The notes: generated by a model from the sequence alone, not told the origin. DNA of 33,112 nucleotides from an uncultured Geobacteraceae bacterium (GCA_903930585.1 CAIYZD010000130.1:1-33112), one strand, 5' to 3'; numbered from the stretch's first letter, positions 16,327 through 25,131 are shown. Translations and numbers: made by a program.

Positions 16327-17226
16327 ATGTTTACAATGCAGGATCTACGAGATCATTACCGTTTCACCGATAGGGATGCCGATCTGCTCCTGTCCCTTCA
16401 GCCTTTGGCGGAACAGCATCGGGAACGGTTTGCGCTGGAATTCTACGACTACCTCTACAGCCTCCCGGAAACAGCTGCGATTTTCAACAGCAACAACCGC
16501 CAGCGCCTGCGCGACATGCACAACAACTGGTTCATGTCGCTCTTCAGCGGCATCTACGACAATCACTACATGAACCACCTGACCCGTATCGGCCACGCCC
16601 ACGTCAAAGTCGGCCTCAGCGTCCACTTTGTCAATGCCGCCATGAACCAGATCCGACATTTCCTGCTCGGCGTGATCGATGTCAACTATTCCGACCGGGA
16701 ACAGCGCCGTGTCCTGCGTGAAGCGGTCGAAAAGATTCTCGACATGAATCTCGATGTCATGAGCACCTCGTACCGCGAAGAAGAAATGAAAAAGGTCTTT
16801 GTTTCGCGCAAGGTTGAATCGTTCCTGATCAAGGCCACGGAGCGCTTTACCTATGGTCTGAATCTGGCACTGGTGCTGGCGCTTGCCGGAGTTTCAATTT
16901 CGGTCGTTATCCTCTTTCTCTGGGATATTCACAACATCTTTAAGGGAGATATGGAGAAGGGAATTTTGTCGGCACTTGGGTCGCTGCTGATACTCTGGAT
17001 GATGATCGAGCTGATGGATAACGAAATAAAGAACCTCAAAGGAGGTAAGTTCAACATCCTGGTGTTTATCGGCGTAATTATTGTCGCGATGATCCGCGAG
17101 ATCCTCATCTCAACCCTGCGGCACGACGATCTCACCACCCAGGCTTTTCTGGCAGGCACCCTGCTGATTCTGGGGATCGTCTACTACCTCGTGTCGCTCG
17201 CCCAGAGAGACAGCACAAAGGTTTGA
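16327..17226 (+). CDS. Membrane-bound globin-coupled sensor (protoglobin fused to a PsiE-like four-helix domain)
   Basis: The product has 299 residues. Residues 1 to about 160 form a globin-sensor (protoglobin) domain. The proximal heme histidine is most likely H92 in RIGHAHVKVGL, and H65 in RDMHNNWF lies at the expected distal-helix position. This spacing matches what I recall for a Geobacter sulfurreducens globin-coupled sensor with bis-histidyl heme. Residues about 172-292 contain four hydrophobic helices (LALVLALAGVSISVVILFLW, ILSALGSLLILWMMIELM, FNILVFIGVIIVAMI, AFLAGTLLILGIVYYLV) resembling the PsiE family. No enzymatic output domain is seen. The gene follows hypD after 3 nt with GGGAGA as ribosome-binding site, suggesting that O2, NO or redox sensing is linked to hydrogenase maturation. 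Confidence 0.87.
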   Translation: MFTMQDLRDHYRFTDRDADLLLSLQPLAEQHRERFALEFYDYLYSLPETAAIFNSNNRQRLRDMHNNWFMSLFSGIYDNHYMNHLTRIGHAHVKVGLSVHFVNAAMNQIRHFLLGVIDVNYSDREQRRVLREAVEKILDMNLDVMSTSYREEEMKKVFVSRKVESFLIKATERFTYGLNLALVLALAGVSISVVILFLWDIHNIFKGDMEKGILSALGSLLILWMMIELMDNEIKNLKGGKFNILVFIGVIIVAMIREILISTLRHDDLTTQAFLAGTLLILGIVYYLVSLAQRDSTKV

Positions 17227-17229
17227 ACG

Positions 17230-17817
17230 GTGTCCTCCTTTACCCGCATTCTTGCCGGTTTTTCCCTTGGTTTTCACTATCGCCGTGAACTGCGGCAGTT
17301 ACTGCAACGAACTACGCTGAATACAAGCATATTAACGCTCGATCCTCAAGAGCTGCGCGCATCCGGAATCGGAGCGCTGGCGCTTGATTTTGACGGCGTG
17401 CTGGCAGGGCACGGCTTCCCGGAACCGCTCCCCGAGGCTGTCGACTGGATACGGCGCTGTGAAACCGCTTTCGGCGCCGACAGGATATTCATCCTCTCCA
17501 ACAAGCCGACCGAAGGGCGACGGCAATGGTTTGCCGAACAGTTCCCCGCCATCCGTTTTATTTCCGGGGTGCGCAAGAAACCATACCCCGACGGCATCAT
17601 CAAAACGGCGGAACTTGCCCACGTATCCCCCTCGGCAATCCTGATGGTCGACGACCGCCTTTTGACCGGCTGCCTGGCTGCTCTGGTTGCGGGAGCGCAA
17701 CCCTGCTATATTCGCAGCCCCTCTGTCGCATATGAACATCGCCCGGCAGCCGAACTGTTTTTCCGGTTGTTGCGATCCGGGGAGCGGTTGTTTGTGCGGA
17801 TGATTACCCTGCTGTAA
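17230..17817 (+). CDS. HAD-superfamily phosphatase, YqeG-like
   Basis: The product has 195 residues from a GTG start, 3 nt after the globin-sensor stop. HAD motif I is LDFDGVLAGHG (nucleophile D53, acid D55), motif II is ILSNK, motif III lysine is in RKKPYPDGI and motif IV is MVDDRLLTG. The motif spacing and small size fit the YqeG/HAD-IIIA group, whose physiological substrates are largely unassigned, with some members being phosphatidylglycerophosphate phosphatases. The C-terminal hydrophobic-basic tail (RLFVRMITLL) could touch the membrane. It is probably the last gene of the hyp transcription unit, since the next gene is convergent. Confidence 0.83.
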   Translation: MSSFTRILAGFSLGFHYRRELRQLLQRTTLNTSILTLDPQELRASGIGALALDFDGVLAGHGFPEPLPEAVDWIRRCETAFGADRIFILSNKPTEGRRQWFAEQFPAIRFISGVRKKPYPDGIIKTAELAHVSPSAILMVDDRLLTGCLAALVAGAQPCYIRSPSVAYEHRPAAELFFRLLRSGERLFVRMITLL

Positions 17818-17869
17818 GCAGGACAGCTCGAAGTTTCGTTGTCTTAGAATTTTATGGGTGTATCTCAGC

Positions 17870-19354
17870 CTACTTCCCCAACGCCGCCTCGATCCGGTCG
17901 CAGAGCGTTTTCAACACCTTGATCCGGGCATAATACTTGTCATTGGCCTCAACCAGCGTCCAGGGAGCAATTTCGGTGCTGGTACGGTCAATCATATCGC
18001 AAACCGCCCGTTCGTATTCGTCCCACTTTTCCCGGTTACGCCAATCCTCATCGGTAATCTTGTACCGTTTGAAGCCGATCTTCTCCCGATCCTTGAAGCG
18101 CATCAACTGTTCTTCTTTCGTGATCGAAAGCCAGAACTTCACCACGACGGTCTTGTTCCGGATCATCTGCTCTTCGAAATCGTTGATTTCGCCGTAGGCC
18201 CGCATCCAGTCCTTGTGTTCACAGTACCCCTCGACCCGTTCTACCAGAACGCGCCCGTACCAGGTGCGATCAAAGATGGCAAAACGGCTCTTACGGGGGA
18301 TGTTGCGCCAGAAGCGCCACATATAGGGTTGGGCCCGTTCTTCCTCGGTCGGCGCAGCAACCGGAATGACCCGGTATTGCCGGGCATCCAGCGCCTGGAT
18401 GATGCGCCGAATACTCCCCCCTTTGCCGGCTGCGTCGTTCCCTTCGAAAGCCACCACGACCGAGAGTTTTTTGAAATTGGGATGACGTGTCAACAGGTTG
18501 AGCTTACCCTGGTATTTTTCCAGCTCGCTTTCGAACTCTGCTTTTTTCAGTTTTTTAGTCATGTCCAGCGTTTGCAGAATCAGCAGGTTGTCGATAGTCG
18601 GCAGTATGGGAGGGATCGGTTCTTCGTGGCGTGGAGGTTCCGGGGCATCGAGACGCTGCCGCATGGCGGCCTGAATCGCCTTGCCGATCGTCAGGTAACG
18701 GTAGCGCGGGTCGGTCCCTTCGACGATAGTCCAGGGAGATTCGGCGGTGCTGGTGGTGCGAAGCATCCGCTCGGAAACCTGGCGGAATTTATCGTACTGC
18801 TTGTAGTGGTCCCAGTCGGTATCGGTCACGCGCCAGCGCGTTTTGGAATCTTTCTCCAGCAGTTTGAGACGTTTTTTCTGTTCATCGCGGGAGAGGTGCA
18901 ACCAGAATTTAAGCACCAACGCCCCTTCGTCGCAAAGCATTTTTTCAAAACGGACGATCCGCTCCAGTCGCTGATCAAGCTCGGCGTTCTTGATCGAACC
19001 GTACACATTCTCGACCAGCGGCGCCGAATACCAGGTACCGATAAAAACGCCGACCTTTCCTCTGGGAGGGAGCACCCGCCAGTAGCGCCACATCTGGGGA
19101 CGTTCAAGTTCTTCATCGGTCAGGTCACGCAAGGCGTGTGTTTCGATATGGCGCGGGTCCATCCATTCGTTGAGCAGGTTGACCGTTTCACCCTTGCCGG
19201 CACAGTCAACGCCGGCCACCAGAATAATGACAGGGAACTTTTTTGCCTGGAAAAGGTCGAGCTGGGCATCAAGCAACCCCTCGCGCAGACCTGGTATTTC
19301 CTTCTTCCAGACCTCTTTGCTGATCTTGTGGCCCAGTTCGGCGGATTCGAACAT
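17870..19354 (-). CDS. Polyphosphate:AMP phosphotransferase (two-domain PPK2)
   Basis: The product has 494 residues with two tandem PPK2 domains. The N-terminal domain has the Walker A variant AGVDCAGKGETVNLL (about residues 47-61) and YWRVLPPRGKVGVFIGTWYS. The C-terminal domain has FEGNDAAGKGGSIRRI (about 305-320), FWRNIPRKSRFAIFDRTWYGR and VKFWLSITKEEQ. This two-domain architecture is typical of class II PPK2, which phosphorylates AMP to ADP with polyphosphate. AGGAGGG precedes the ATG. It is 54 nt downstream of proC on the same strand. A 510-codon antisense ORF across it is a shadow. Confidence 0.93.
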   Translation of the reverse strand: MFESAELGHKISKEVWKKEIPGLREGLLDAQLDLFQAKKFPVIILVAGVDCAGKGETVNLLNEWMDPRHIETHALRDLTDEELERPQMWRYWRVLPPRGKVGVFIGTWYSAPLVENVYGSIKNAELDQRLERIVRFEKMLCDEGALVLKFWLHLSRDEQKKRLKLLEKDSKTRWRVTDTDWDHYKQYDKFRQVSERMLRTTSTAESPWTIVEGTDPRYRYLTIGKAIQAAMRQRLDAPEPPRHEEPIPPILPTIDNLLILQTLDMTKKLKKAEFESELEKYQGKLNLLTRHPNFKKLSVVVAFEGNDAAGKGGSIRRIIQALDARQYRVIPVAAPTEEERAQPYMWRFWRNIPRKSRFAIFDRTWYGRVLVERVEGYCEHKDWMRAYGEINDFEEQMIRNKTVVVKFWLSITKEEQLMRFKDREKIGFKRYKITDEDWRNREKWDEYERAVCDMIDRTSTEIAPWTLVEANDKYYARIKVLKTLCDRIEAALGK

Positions 19355-19408
19355 GATACCCTCCTGGTCGTTCAGTTTCGCAAACTATAGCAAGAGTATA
19401 CCAGATAA

Positions 19409-20221
19409 TTATTTTCCGGCCAGCTCCTTTGATTTGAGAGAGGCCGCTTCGACGGCGTTCATAATAACGCCGCGAAAACTCCCGTTTTCAAGAGCATGGA
19501 GAGCTGCAATGGTTGTCCCCCCCGGCGACGTCACCTTTTCCTTCAGCAGGCAGGGATGTTCACCGGTTTCAACAACCATCCGGGAGGCGCCCAGCACCGT
19601 CTGGGCAGCCAGCTGCGTCGCCACATCCCGTGGGATACCGTTTTTAACACCCGCATCGGACAGCGCTTCGATGAAGGTAAATACATACGCCGGACCGCTG
19701 CCGGAAAGTCCGGTGACCGCATCCATCAGTTTTTCATCCACGGAAACGGCAGTCCCGATCAGGGCAAAAATCTGTCGGGCAAGATCCAGGTCGTCCGCCG
19801 TAGCTTTGCGACCGGAGCAGACAGCGGTCGCTCCCGCCCCGATCAAGGCTGGTGTGTTGGGCATCGCCCGGATGACGCGACATCCCGGCAACAGATTGGC
19901 TTCAATTTTCGCGGTCGGAATACCAGCCATGATCGATACTACCAGTTTCTGCGGCGTCACAACCCGTTCGATCAGGTCGAGAGCCCCCTCAGCCTGTTGC
20001 GGCTTGACCGCCAGAATGATCATTTCACCCCATTCTGCCGCTTCCGCCGCATTGCCGACAACCCGTACATGGGGGAATTTCGCCGTAAGCTCGTCCCTCC
20101 GTTTGAGACTGATTTCCGCCACGCAGATGCCTACCCCCACCTCTTCGCGCAGCAGGCCGCGTATGATCGCTTCAGCCATGTTACCGCCACCGATAATGGC
20201 GATTTTGCGTATATTCAACAT
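19409..20221 (-). CDS. proC: Pyrroline-5-carboxylate reductase
   Basis: The product has 270 residues. The N-terminal NAD(P)-binding motif is KIAIIGGGNMAEAIIRGLL, and the C-terminal substrate domain carries the signature VTGLSGSGPAYVFTFIEALSDAGVKNGIPRDVA and VTSPGGTTIAAL. It catalyses the last step of proline synthesis in the cytoplasm. GGGAGGAACGG precedes the ATG. It sits between the small EamA-type gene (37 nt upstream) and the PPK2 gene; neither is part of proline metabolism, so the string is probably a loose transcription unit. Confidence 0.96.
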   Translation of the reverse strand: MLNIRKIAIIGGGNMAEAIIRGLLREEVGVGICVAEISLKRRDELTAKFPHVRVVGNAAEAAEWGEMIILAVKPQQAEGALDLIERVVTPQKLVVSIMAGIPTAKIEANLLPGCRVIRAMPNTPALIGAGATAVCSGRKATADDLDLARQIFALIGTAVSVDEKLMDAVTGLSGSGPAYVFTFIEALSDAGVKNGIPRDVATQLAAQTVLGASRMVVETGEHPCLLKEKVTSPGGTTIAALHALENGSFRGVIMNAVEAASLKSKELAGK

Positions 20222-20258
20222 TCCGTTCCTCCCTCAGGGTCTGTTAGGAAATCCGTAG

Positions 20259-20642
20259 TCACTGGATGACACTACTTTTCGTCACCAGGGCAACACCGAC
20301 ACAGATCAGACAGATACCGGCCCAGCGCATGCCGCCGACCTGTTCTCCGAGAAACCACTGTGCCATGAAGGCAACCACCAGGTAACTGAGCGCCTGAAGC
20401 GGTAGGGCGACCGAAAGGTCCTCCCACGACAACACCGCCAGCCAGAGTCCAAAATAAACCGCCTGCATTGCCGTGCCGAGGATCAGGCGCCAGTTGGTCA
20501 GGGCACCCAGCGCCGTAGCGATGATCTGACGGAAACTCATGGCCGAAATATCTCCGGTCGCCTTCATTCCCTGCGTCAGAAAAATATCGCCAACCGCGCC
20601 GGCGGTTATGGCCATTATCATGATAATCAACGTCTTCAGCAT
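20259..20642 (-). CDS. Small EamA/SMR-like membrane protein coupled to hpnK
   Basis: A 127-residue protein with four hydrophobic segments. It has LGEQVGGMRWAGICLICVGVALVTKS at the C-terminus, the typical end of an EamA/DMT half-unit, and GDIFLTQGMKATG near the N-terminus. Single-unit members usually act as dimers, and several (such as ArnE/ArnF) flip polyprenyl- or lipid-linked sugars. Its ATG overlaps the hpnK stop by 7 nt (ATGCTGA), so translation is coupled. This position suggests a role in moving a hopanoid glycoside or its precursor, but that is inference from context only. Confidence 0.78.
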   Translation of the reverse strand: MLKTLIIMIMAITAGAVGDIFLTQGMKATGDISAMSFRQIIATALGALTNWRLILGTAMQAVYFGLWLAVLSWEDLSVALPLQALSYLVVAFMAQWFLGEQVGGMRWAGICLICVGVALVTKSSVIQ

Positions 20643-21496
20643 TTAACTTCTCCACGATAGTTTTGTACCGACATCCGTAACTCGCGCAGTCGCTCTCTGA
20701 CGAGCGGACTGGTAATGGCGGCCAGCTCTTCCTGGTGCCGGTAATCAGGCATGCGACGGCTGATTTCCGCATCCGGCAGGATACCGGGGTGAAAATAGAT
20801 TTCCGTCAGGCCGTCCTGTACACCGCCAATGATGTTGAGAATATACTCCTCCGTCATTCGCCCCGAATTAAGCACCCCTTTGACCTCCGACGCATACCGG
20901 ACTCCGAGTCGGTCAAGCTCCGGTCGGGCATTATCGGTCAGAAACCGAAAAATGAGGCTTTCAAGCCGTTTGCCGAACAATCGTTCCCGATCATAGCGCA
21001 GGTTTTCGGCAAGCCGTTCCTGCGCCAGGCGAAACGTGGTAATCCCGAAGCGTGGCATCAGTTCGGCCAGAATCCTGAATACGGTCGGATGCAGATGAAT
21101 GTTCAGATGACCATCTATGTGAGTCAGCGGTATTCCGGCATCACGCACCCGCACAATTTGAGCCTCGATCTCCCGCTTCAGCTGACAGTAAATCCCTCTG
21201 TCGAAGAAATAGCGCATACCGGTTGTTACGGGGTTATCGCTAAAATTGCCCTCGTCATCTACCAGGGCCGGTATTGCATCCGGCGGCAAAACCGCGCGTC
21301 CCTGCACCAGTGTCAGGTGGAGCCCCACTTGCAAGCCGGGATTGCGCCGGGCAATGACGACCGCCTCGTTGAACGCCCCTCCCCCCGGCATGATCGAGGC
21401 GCATGTAAGAAGCCCGTTCTTCCACCCCTGTTCGACCGCCCGGTTGACACCACTGGAAAGCCCGAAGTCATCGGAAGTAATGATCAGTTGTTTCAT
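20636..21496 (-). CDS. hpnK: Hopanoid biosynthesis deacetylase HpnK (YdjC/ChbG family)
   Basis: The product has 286 residues with the YdjC-type carbohydrate deacetylase fold. The metal-binding start is ITSDDFGLSSGVNRA, GLHLTLVQGR follows, the central metal motif is HIDGHLNIHLHP, and EIYFHPGI comes near the end. In hopanoid producers HpnK is proposed to deacetylate the N-acetylglucosaminyl-bacteriohopanetetrol intermediate. The start overlaps the hpnJ stop (ATGA). The assignment to HpnK rather than a generic ChbG rests on adjacency to hpnJ. Confidence 0.88.
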   Translation of the reverse strand: MKQLIITSDDFGLSSGVNRAVEQGWKNGLLTCASIMPGGGAFNEAVVIARRNPGLQVGLHLTLVQGRAVLPPDAIPALVDDEGNFSDNPVTTGMRYFFDRGIYCQLKREIEAQIVRVRDAGIPLTHIDGHLNIHLHPTVFRILAELMPRFGITTFRLAQERLAENLRYDRERLFGKRLESLIFRFLTDNARPELDRLGVRYASEVKGVLNSGRMTEEYILNIIGGVQDGLTEIYFHPGILPDAEISRRMPDYRHQEELAAITSPLVRERLRELRMSVQNYRGEVKC

Positions 21497-22923
21497 TTGT
21501 AATCCGCACTGGACTCCTTGCGTTTCTTCATATACGCCAGATACTGCTTCCCTTCCTTGATCAGCTTCCGGCGTTCGTCACCATCGACGATCATCCGGCC
21601 GATGCTGCGCAGGATGTATTTTGGACGGAAGTAGAACTTGTCATAGAACTCCTCAACCGAATTAAAAATTTCCGTATTGGAGAGGTGCGGGTAGTTGATC
21701 ACGCATTTCTGGTGACCGCTCTCGTCGAGAAAGTTGTTCGAAGAGATCCAGCCGTTTTCCTGGCAGAGTTTATAGAACTCGGTTCCGGGATACGGCGAAG
21801 CCAGTGACGCCTGAATCGAGTCGAGATCAAGCTGTTTTGCATACTCGATCGTATCGCGGATCGTTTCCCTGGTTTCACCGGGTAACCCCATGATGAATGC
21901 GCCGTGGATCGAGATGCCCAGCTTCTTGCAGTCCTTGGTAAACTGGGTAGCCTGCGCCCTGGTTACCCCCTTCTTGATATTCTTGAGGATCTGTTCGCTC
22001 CCGGATTCGTAGCCGACCACCACATGGCGCAGACCGGCCTCGCGCATGACTTTGAGGGTTTCATAGTCACAGTTGGCGCGGGCATTAATGACCCAGGAAA
22101 GTCCCAGCGGCTTGATCAGCTCGGACACGGCCCTGGCATGTTTCTTATCAGCGGAAAAGGTATCGTCGTCGAAGGAGAGTTCGCGCATCTCGGGGATGTT
22201 GTCGTTGATCCACTTGACTTCCTCGAAGACGTTCTGCGGGCTGCGGGTGCGCATTTTCTGACCGGAAAAGGTCTGCGGCCAGAGGCAGTAGATGCAGCGG
22301 GCCGGACAGCCGCGACTGGTATAAATCGAGACATACGGGTTTTTGAAGTGCGGAATGATGTATTCAGAAACCGGCAGGTCGCGTTTATAGATCGGAGACA
22401 CAAACGGGAGCGCATCCAGGTCGGTTATCGGTGGGCGGTCGGCAGTATGAATGATCTGTTCATCCTTGATAAAGCTGATGCCGTCCACGCGGTTCCATTC
22501 GCGCCCTTCACAGAGTTCCTTGGTGGAATAATCAAACTCGCCGCGACAAACGATGTCGATGGCGCCGTTTCCGGCACGGAGCGATTCCTCCGGCAGAATC
22601 GTCACGTGCGGTCCGGTCAGCACTGTCACGATCCCCGGCTTCACCTCTTTAATGCGCCGGGCGGTTTCGATGTCAATCATCAGAGTCGGCGTAGAGGTAT
22701 ACATCACGACCATATCGAACGCCTTGGCGATTTCCAGGCACTGTTCAAGATCGAGCTTCTGAACCGTGGCGTCCACTACGCGGCTCCCCTCGATCATCGC
22801 AGCAGGGTAACAGAGCCAGGTTGGATACCAGAAGGAAGTTACTTCTCGGGAAGCCTGATAACGGGCGCCGGCGCCGCCATCAAAGTCCTCGAATGTTGGT
22901 GGGTTTAAAAAAAGCGGTTTCAT
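21493..22923 (-). CDS. hpnJ: Hopanoid-associated B12-binding radical SAM protein HpnJ
   Basis: The product has 476 residues. It begins KPLFLNPPTFEDFDGGAGARYQASREVTSFWYPTWL, a strong family signature. A cobalamin-binding-like domain follows, then the radical SAM cluster motif TSRGCPARCIYC (C206, C210, C213), with FDDDTF and GAFIMGLPGET downstream. HpnJ is linked genetically to converting the glucosamine-bearing hopanoid side chain into the cyclitol-ether head group. AAGGAGT precedes the ATG. The partner glycosyltransferase HpnI and the squalene-hopene cyclase are not in the window. Confidence 0.9.
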   Translation of the reverse strand: MKPLFLNPPTFEDFDGGAGARYQASREVTSFWYPTWLCYPAAMIEGSRVVDATVQKLDLEQCLEIAKAFDMVVMYTSTPTLMIDIETARRIKEVKPGIVTVLTGPHVTILPEESLRAGNGAIDIVCRGEFDYSTKELCEGREWNRVDGISFIKDEQIIHTADRPPITDLDALPFVSPIYKRDLPVSEYIIPHFKNPYVSIYTSRGCPARCIYCLWPQTFSGQKMRTRSPQNVFEEVKWINDNIPEMRELSFDDDTFSADKKHARAVSELIKPLGLSWVINARANCDYETLKVMREAGLRHVVVGYESGSEQILKNIKKGVTRAQATQFTKDCKKLGISIHGAFIMGLPGETRETIRDTIEYAKQLDLDSIQASLASPYPGTEFYKLCQENGWISSNNFLDESGHQKCVINYPHLSNTEIFNSVEEFYDKFYFRPKYILRSIGRMIVDGDERRKLIKEGKQYLAYMKKRKESSADYK

Positions 22924-23099
22924 TACAACTCCTTACTTCATATATAAGTGGGTATACGTAGCAGGTATCCCGGTAAAAAGTCAAGATTTAGAACATAAAA
23001 GCGCAATATTCTGCAATGTTATCCCATATTACGTCCGATAAACATCATTTGTGGTTTTATTTGATGGGTACTCACTGAAATGGCAAGAAATTCTTTTCC

Positions 23100-23125
23100 T
23101 CTACCTTCCGATTATGGTAGGTAGA
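23100..23125. promoter_or_regulatory. Dyad upstream of the 124-aa gene
   Basis: TCTACCT and AGGTAGA form a perfect 7-bp inverted repeat around 12 nt, about 40 nt before the start at 23164. It may be an operator. It lies in a 240-bp divergent gap between hpnJ and the unknown gene; I saw no strong -35/-10 pair there. Confidence 0.3.
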
Positions 23126-23163
23126 TAGAGTCAATATACCAACCATCAAAGGAGAAAAAGCGA

Positions 23164-23538
23164 ATGAGCAACAAGAAACCCGAAATAACCTTTAAATATG
23201 TTTTTAATTACGGCTATAATCCTTCCTATGTGAACGGTGCCCAAGGGGGCTTTTCACCCCGCGGCGAAATGGTGATCAACTTCTACCTTGAGCGGCAACC
23301 GCTGCCGGACGCCATTTCGCATGAGATCACTCCTGAAGGGGCAATCGGCCAGGAGACCCGCGTAGAACCAAAAGACCTGTCCAGCAGCATGGTTCGTTTC
23401 GTAGATACCGGTGTTGTCATGAGCTACGAAAATGCCAAAGTGTTTCACGCCTGGTTGGGGGATAAACTGCATGAAGTTGAAGAAATCCACAAAGCCCGCA
23501 CTGCGTTTGAGCAGACTGAGGCTGCCGGTCAGGCATAA
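23164..23538 (+). CDS. Conserved-looking protein of unknown function
   Basis: A 124-residue soluble acidic protein with a strong AAAGGAG ribosome-binding site 10 nt upstream. It starts MSNKKPEITFKYVFNYGYNPSYVNGAQGGFSPRGEMVINFYLE; the second half reads MVRFVDTGVVMSYENAKVFHAWLGDKLHEVEEI and ends in a short charged tail. The beta-strand half followed by an AK..HAWL..KL helix is reminiscent of DUF3467-type proteins, but I cannot confirm it. There is no signal peptide. The next gene begins 30 nt later on the same strand. Confidence 0.75.
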   Translation: MSNKKPEITFKYVFNYGYNPSYVNGAQGGFSPRGEMVINFYLERQPLPDAISHEITPEGAIGQETRVEPKDLSSSMVRFVDTGVVMSYENAKVFHAWLGDKLHEVEEIHKARTAFEQTEAAGQA

Positions 23539-23568
23539 CGGCAGCAAAGGGAGGATTCCGTACAGATC

Positions 23569-24333
23569 ATGCCGGGACAACGATACACAAATATGGTGAG
23601 CGCCACAATCGTGGCGCTCACGTTCTTTTGTCTGGTGAACCACGCTGCGGCATTCCCGCTTCCGGAACGACTGGAGTTCGAGCTTACCTATACCGGCATC
23701 ACGGCAGGCCATGCCGTCATGGAGGTCAAGCAGACCGGCACGGATATCCATATCATTTCAACCGCCAGATCTGCAGACTGGCTACGATTCTTTTTTCCGG
23801 TAGACGACCGGATCGAATCATTTCTGACATCGGGCTTGCCCCAGCAGCAATTCGGGTCGCCCCGGCTGTATCAGGAGCGAAAACATGAAGGGAGGACGGT
23901 AACGAACCGGGAAGCCCATTTTAACCTTCCGGGACTGGAAGTCACTACCATCAATCATCTCAACAAAGAGGAGAAAAAACAGGCTATTACCAAACAAACC
24001 TACGATACCCTTTCCTGTTTTTATTATTTCCGCACGATACCGCTCCAGATCGGCGCATCATATTTCATCGATATCTACGATTGCAGCCGCCTTTGGAATA
24101 CGGAAGTAAAAGTACTGCGCCGGGAAGAACTTGACACCCCTCTGGGGCGATTTAAAACCATCGTAATCCAGCCGCTCCTGAAATCGGAAGGGATCTTTGC
24201 CCGGACAGGCGACATGTTCATCTGGCTGACTGACGATGACCGGAGGATCCCGGTTCAGATGAAATCGAAGGTCGTTGTGGGAAGTATCACAGCATCCCTG
24301 ACCGGGGGAAGTTACTGGCCGAGCGGAAAGTAA
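23569..24333 (+). CDS. Exported DUF3108-family protein
   Basis: The product has 254 residues. A hydrophobic N-terminal segment ([21 protein letters not shown]) looks like a signal peptide with cleavage near AAA-F. The mature part starts [23 protein letters not shown] and contains [28 protein letters not shown] and [26 protein letters not shown], which are characteristic of the DUF3108 beta-sandwich family in proteobacteria; its function is not established. GGGAGG lies 14 nt before the ATG, a long spacing. An 11-bp GC-rich hairpin followed by a T-rich stretch overlaps the signal-peptide codons. Its stop is 16 nt before the ABC importer. Confidence 0.85.
   Translation: MPGQRYTNMVSATIVALTFFCLVNHAAAFPLPERLEFELTYTGITAGHAVMEVKQTGTDIHIISTARSADWLRFFFPVDDRIESFLTSGLPQQQFGSPRLYQERKHEGRTVTNREAHFNLPGLEVTTINHLNKEEKKQAITKQTYDTLSCFYYFRTIPLQIGASYFIDIYDCSRLWNTEVKVLRREELDTPLGRFKTIVIQPLLKSEGIFARTGDMFIWLTDDDRRIPVQMKSKVVVGSITASLTGGSYWPSGK
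23596..23628 (+). terminator. Terminator-like hairpin inside the start of the DUF3108 gene
   Basis: GTGAGCGCCAC and its perfect complement GTGGCGCTCAC form an 11-bp stem with a 4-nt AATC loop, followed by GTTCTTTT. This has intrinsic-terminator geometry with a short T-tract, but it lies within codons 10-20 of the downstream gene. Confidence 0.45.
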
Positions 24334-24349
24334 CGAAGGGAACATAGTC

Positions 24350-25096
24350 ATGATCATTTTCAAAGACGTGCATAAATGGTTCAAGAATCTGCACGTGCTT
24401 AACAACATCAATCTGCATGTTACTCCCGGCGAAGTGCTGGTAGTCTGCGGACCGTCCGGTTCCGGAAAATCCACCCTGATCCGCACGATCAACCAGCTCG
24501 AACCGATCAGCGAAGGCTCCCTCATCGTGGATGGCATGGATCTCTCCGATAAAAAAACCGACATCAACAAACTGAGGGCGGAAGTCGGCTTCGTTTTTCA
24601 GCAGTTCAATCTCTACCCGCACCTCTCGGTTATCACCAACATTACCCTGGCTCCCGTCAAAATCCGTAATATGTCAAGGAAAGATGCGGAAGAGCAGGCC
24701 ATGATTCTGCTTACGCGTGTCGGATTGGCCGAAAAACGGGACTCATACCCGTCGCAGCTCTCCGGCGGCCAGCAGCAGCGGGTCGCCATTGCGCGCGCCC
24801 TGGCAATGAAACCCCGCATCATGCTGTTTGATGAACCGACATCGGCTCTCGATCCCGAGATGATCGGCGAAGTCCTGGCCGTTATGAAAGATCTGGCACT
24901 CTCCGGAATGACCATGGTTGTGGTAACGCATGAAATGGGTTTTGCCCGTGAAGTCGCCCATCGGGTGGCATTCATGGCGGATGGTGTCATACTGGAAGAA
25001 GCGCCTCCCGAAGATTTTTTCCTGCGGCCACAGCATGAACGCGCCAAACAGTTCCTGCGTCAGCTCTTAACACCTATGCAATGCGAAACCCCCTGA
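24350..25096 (+). CDS. Polar amino-acid ABC transporter ATPase (GlnQ type)
   Basis: The product has 248 residues, the standard size. It has Walker [21 protein letters not shown]-loop [13 protein letters not shown], signature [19 protein letters not shown], Walker [16 protein letters not shown] and the H-loop in VVTHEMGFA. It powers uptake of a polar amino acid together with the next three genes. AAGGGAA precedes the ATG. The subfamily is clear; glutamine, glutamate/aspartate and related substrates cannot be separated from the ATPase alone. Confidence 0.95.
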   Translation: MIIFKDVHKWFKNLHVLNNINLHVTPGEVLVVCGPSGSGKSTLIRTINQLEPISEGSLIVDGMDLSDKKTDINKLRAEVGFVFQQFNLYPHLSVITNITLAPVKIRNMSRKDAEEQAMILLTRVGLAEKRDSYPSQLSGGQQQRVAIARALAMKPRIMLFDEPTSALDPEMIGEVLAVMKDLALSGMTMVVVTHEMGFAREVAHRVAFMADGVILEEAPPEDFFLRPQHERAKQFLRQLLTPMQCETP

Positions 25097-25131
25097 TTCC
25101 GGCTTACGCCATCACACAAGGAGAAAACATC

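Noticed and set aside
17858-19390. 510-codon plus-strand ORF
   Set aside because: It is antisense to the two-domain PPK2 gene, which carries all expected motifs; the plus-strand translation has no recognisable domain and starts without a ribosome-binding site.
19170-20258. 362-codon and 257-codon plus-strand ORFs
   Set aside because: Both are shadows of proC, which is complete and has a strong ribosome-binding site.
21904-22908. 334-codon plus-strand ORF
   Set aside because: It is a shadow of hpnJ; the minus strand has the radical SAM motif, a ribosome-binding site and coupling to hpnK.
22940-23000. Promoter search for hpnJ
   Set aside because: A TTGACT is present on the minus strand, but the best -10 at allowed spacing (TACGTA) is too poor to list.
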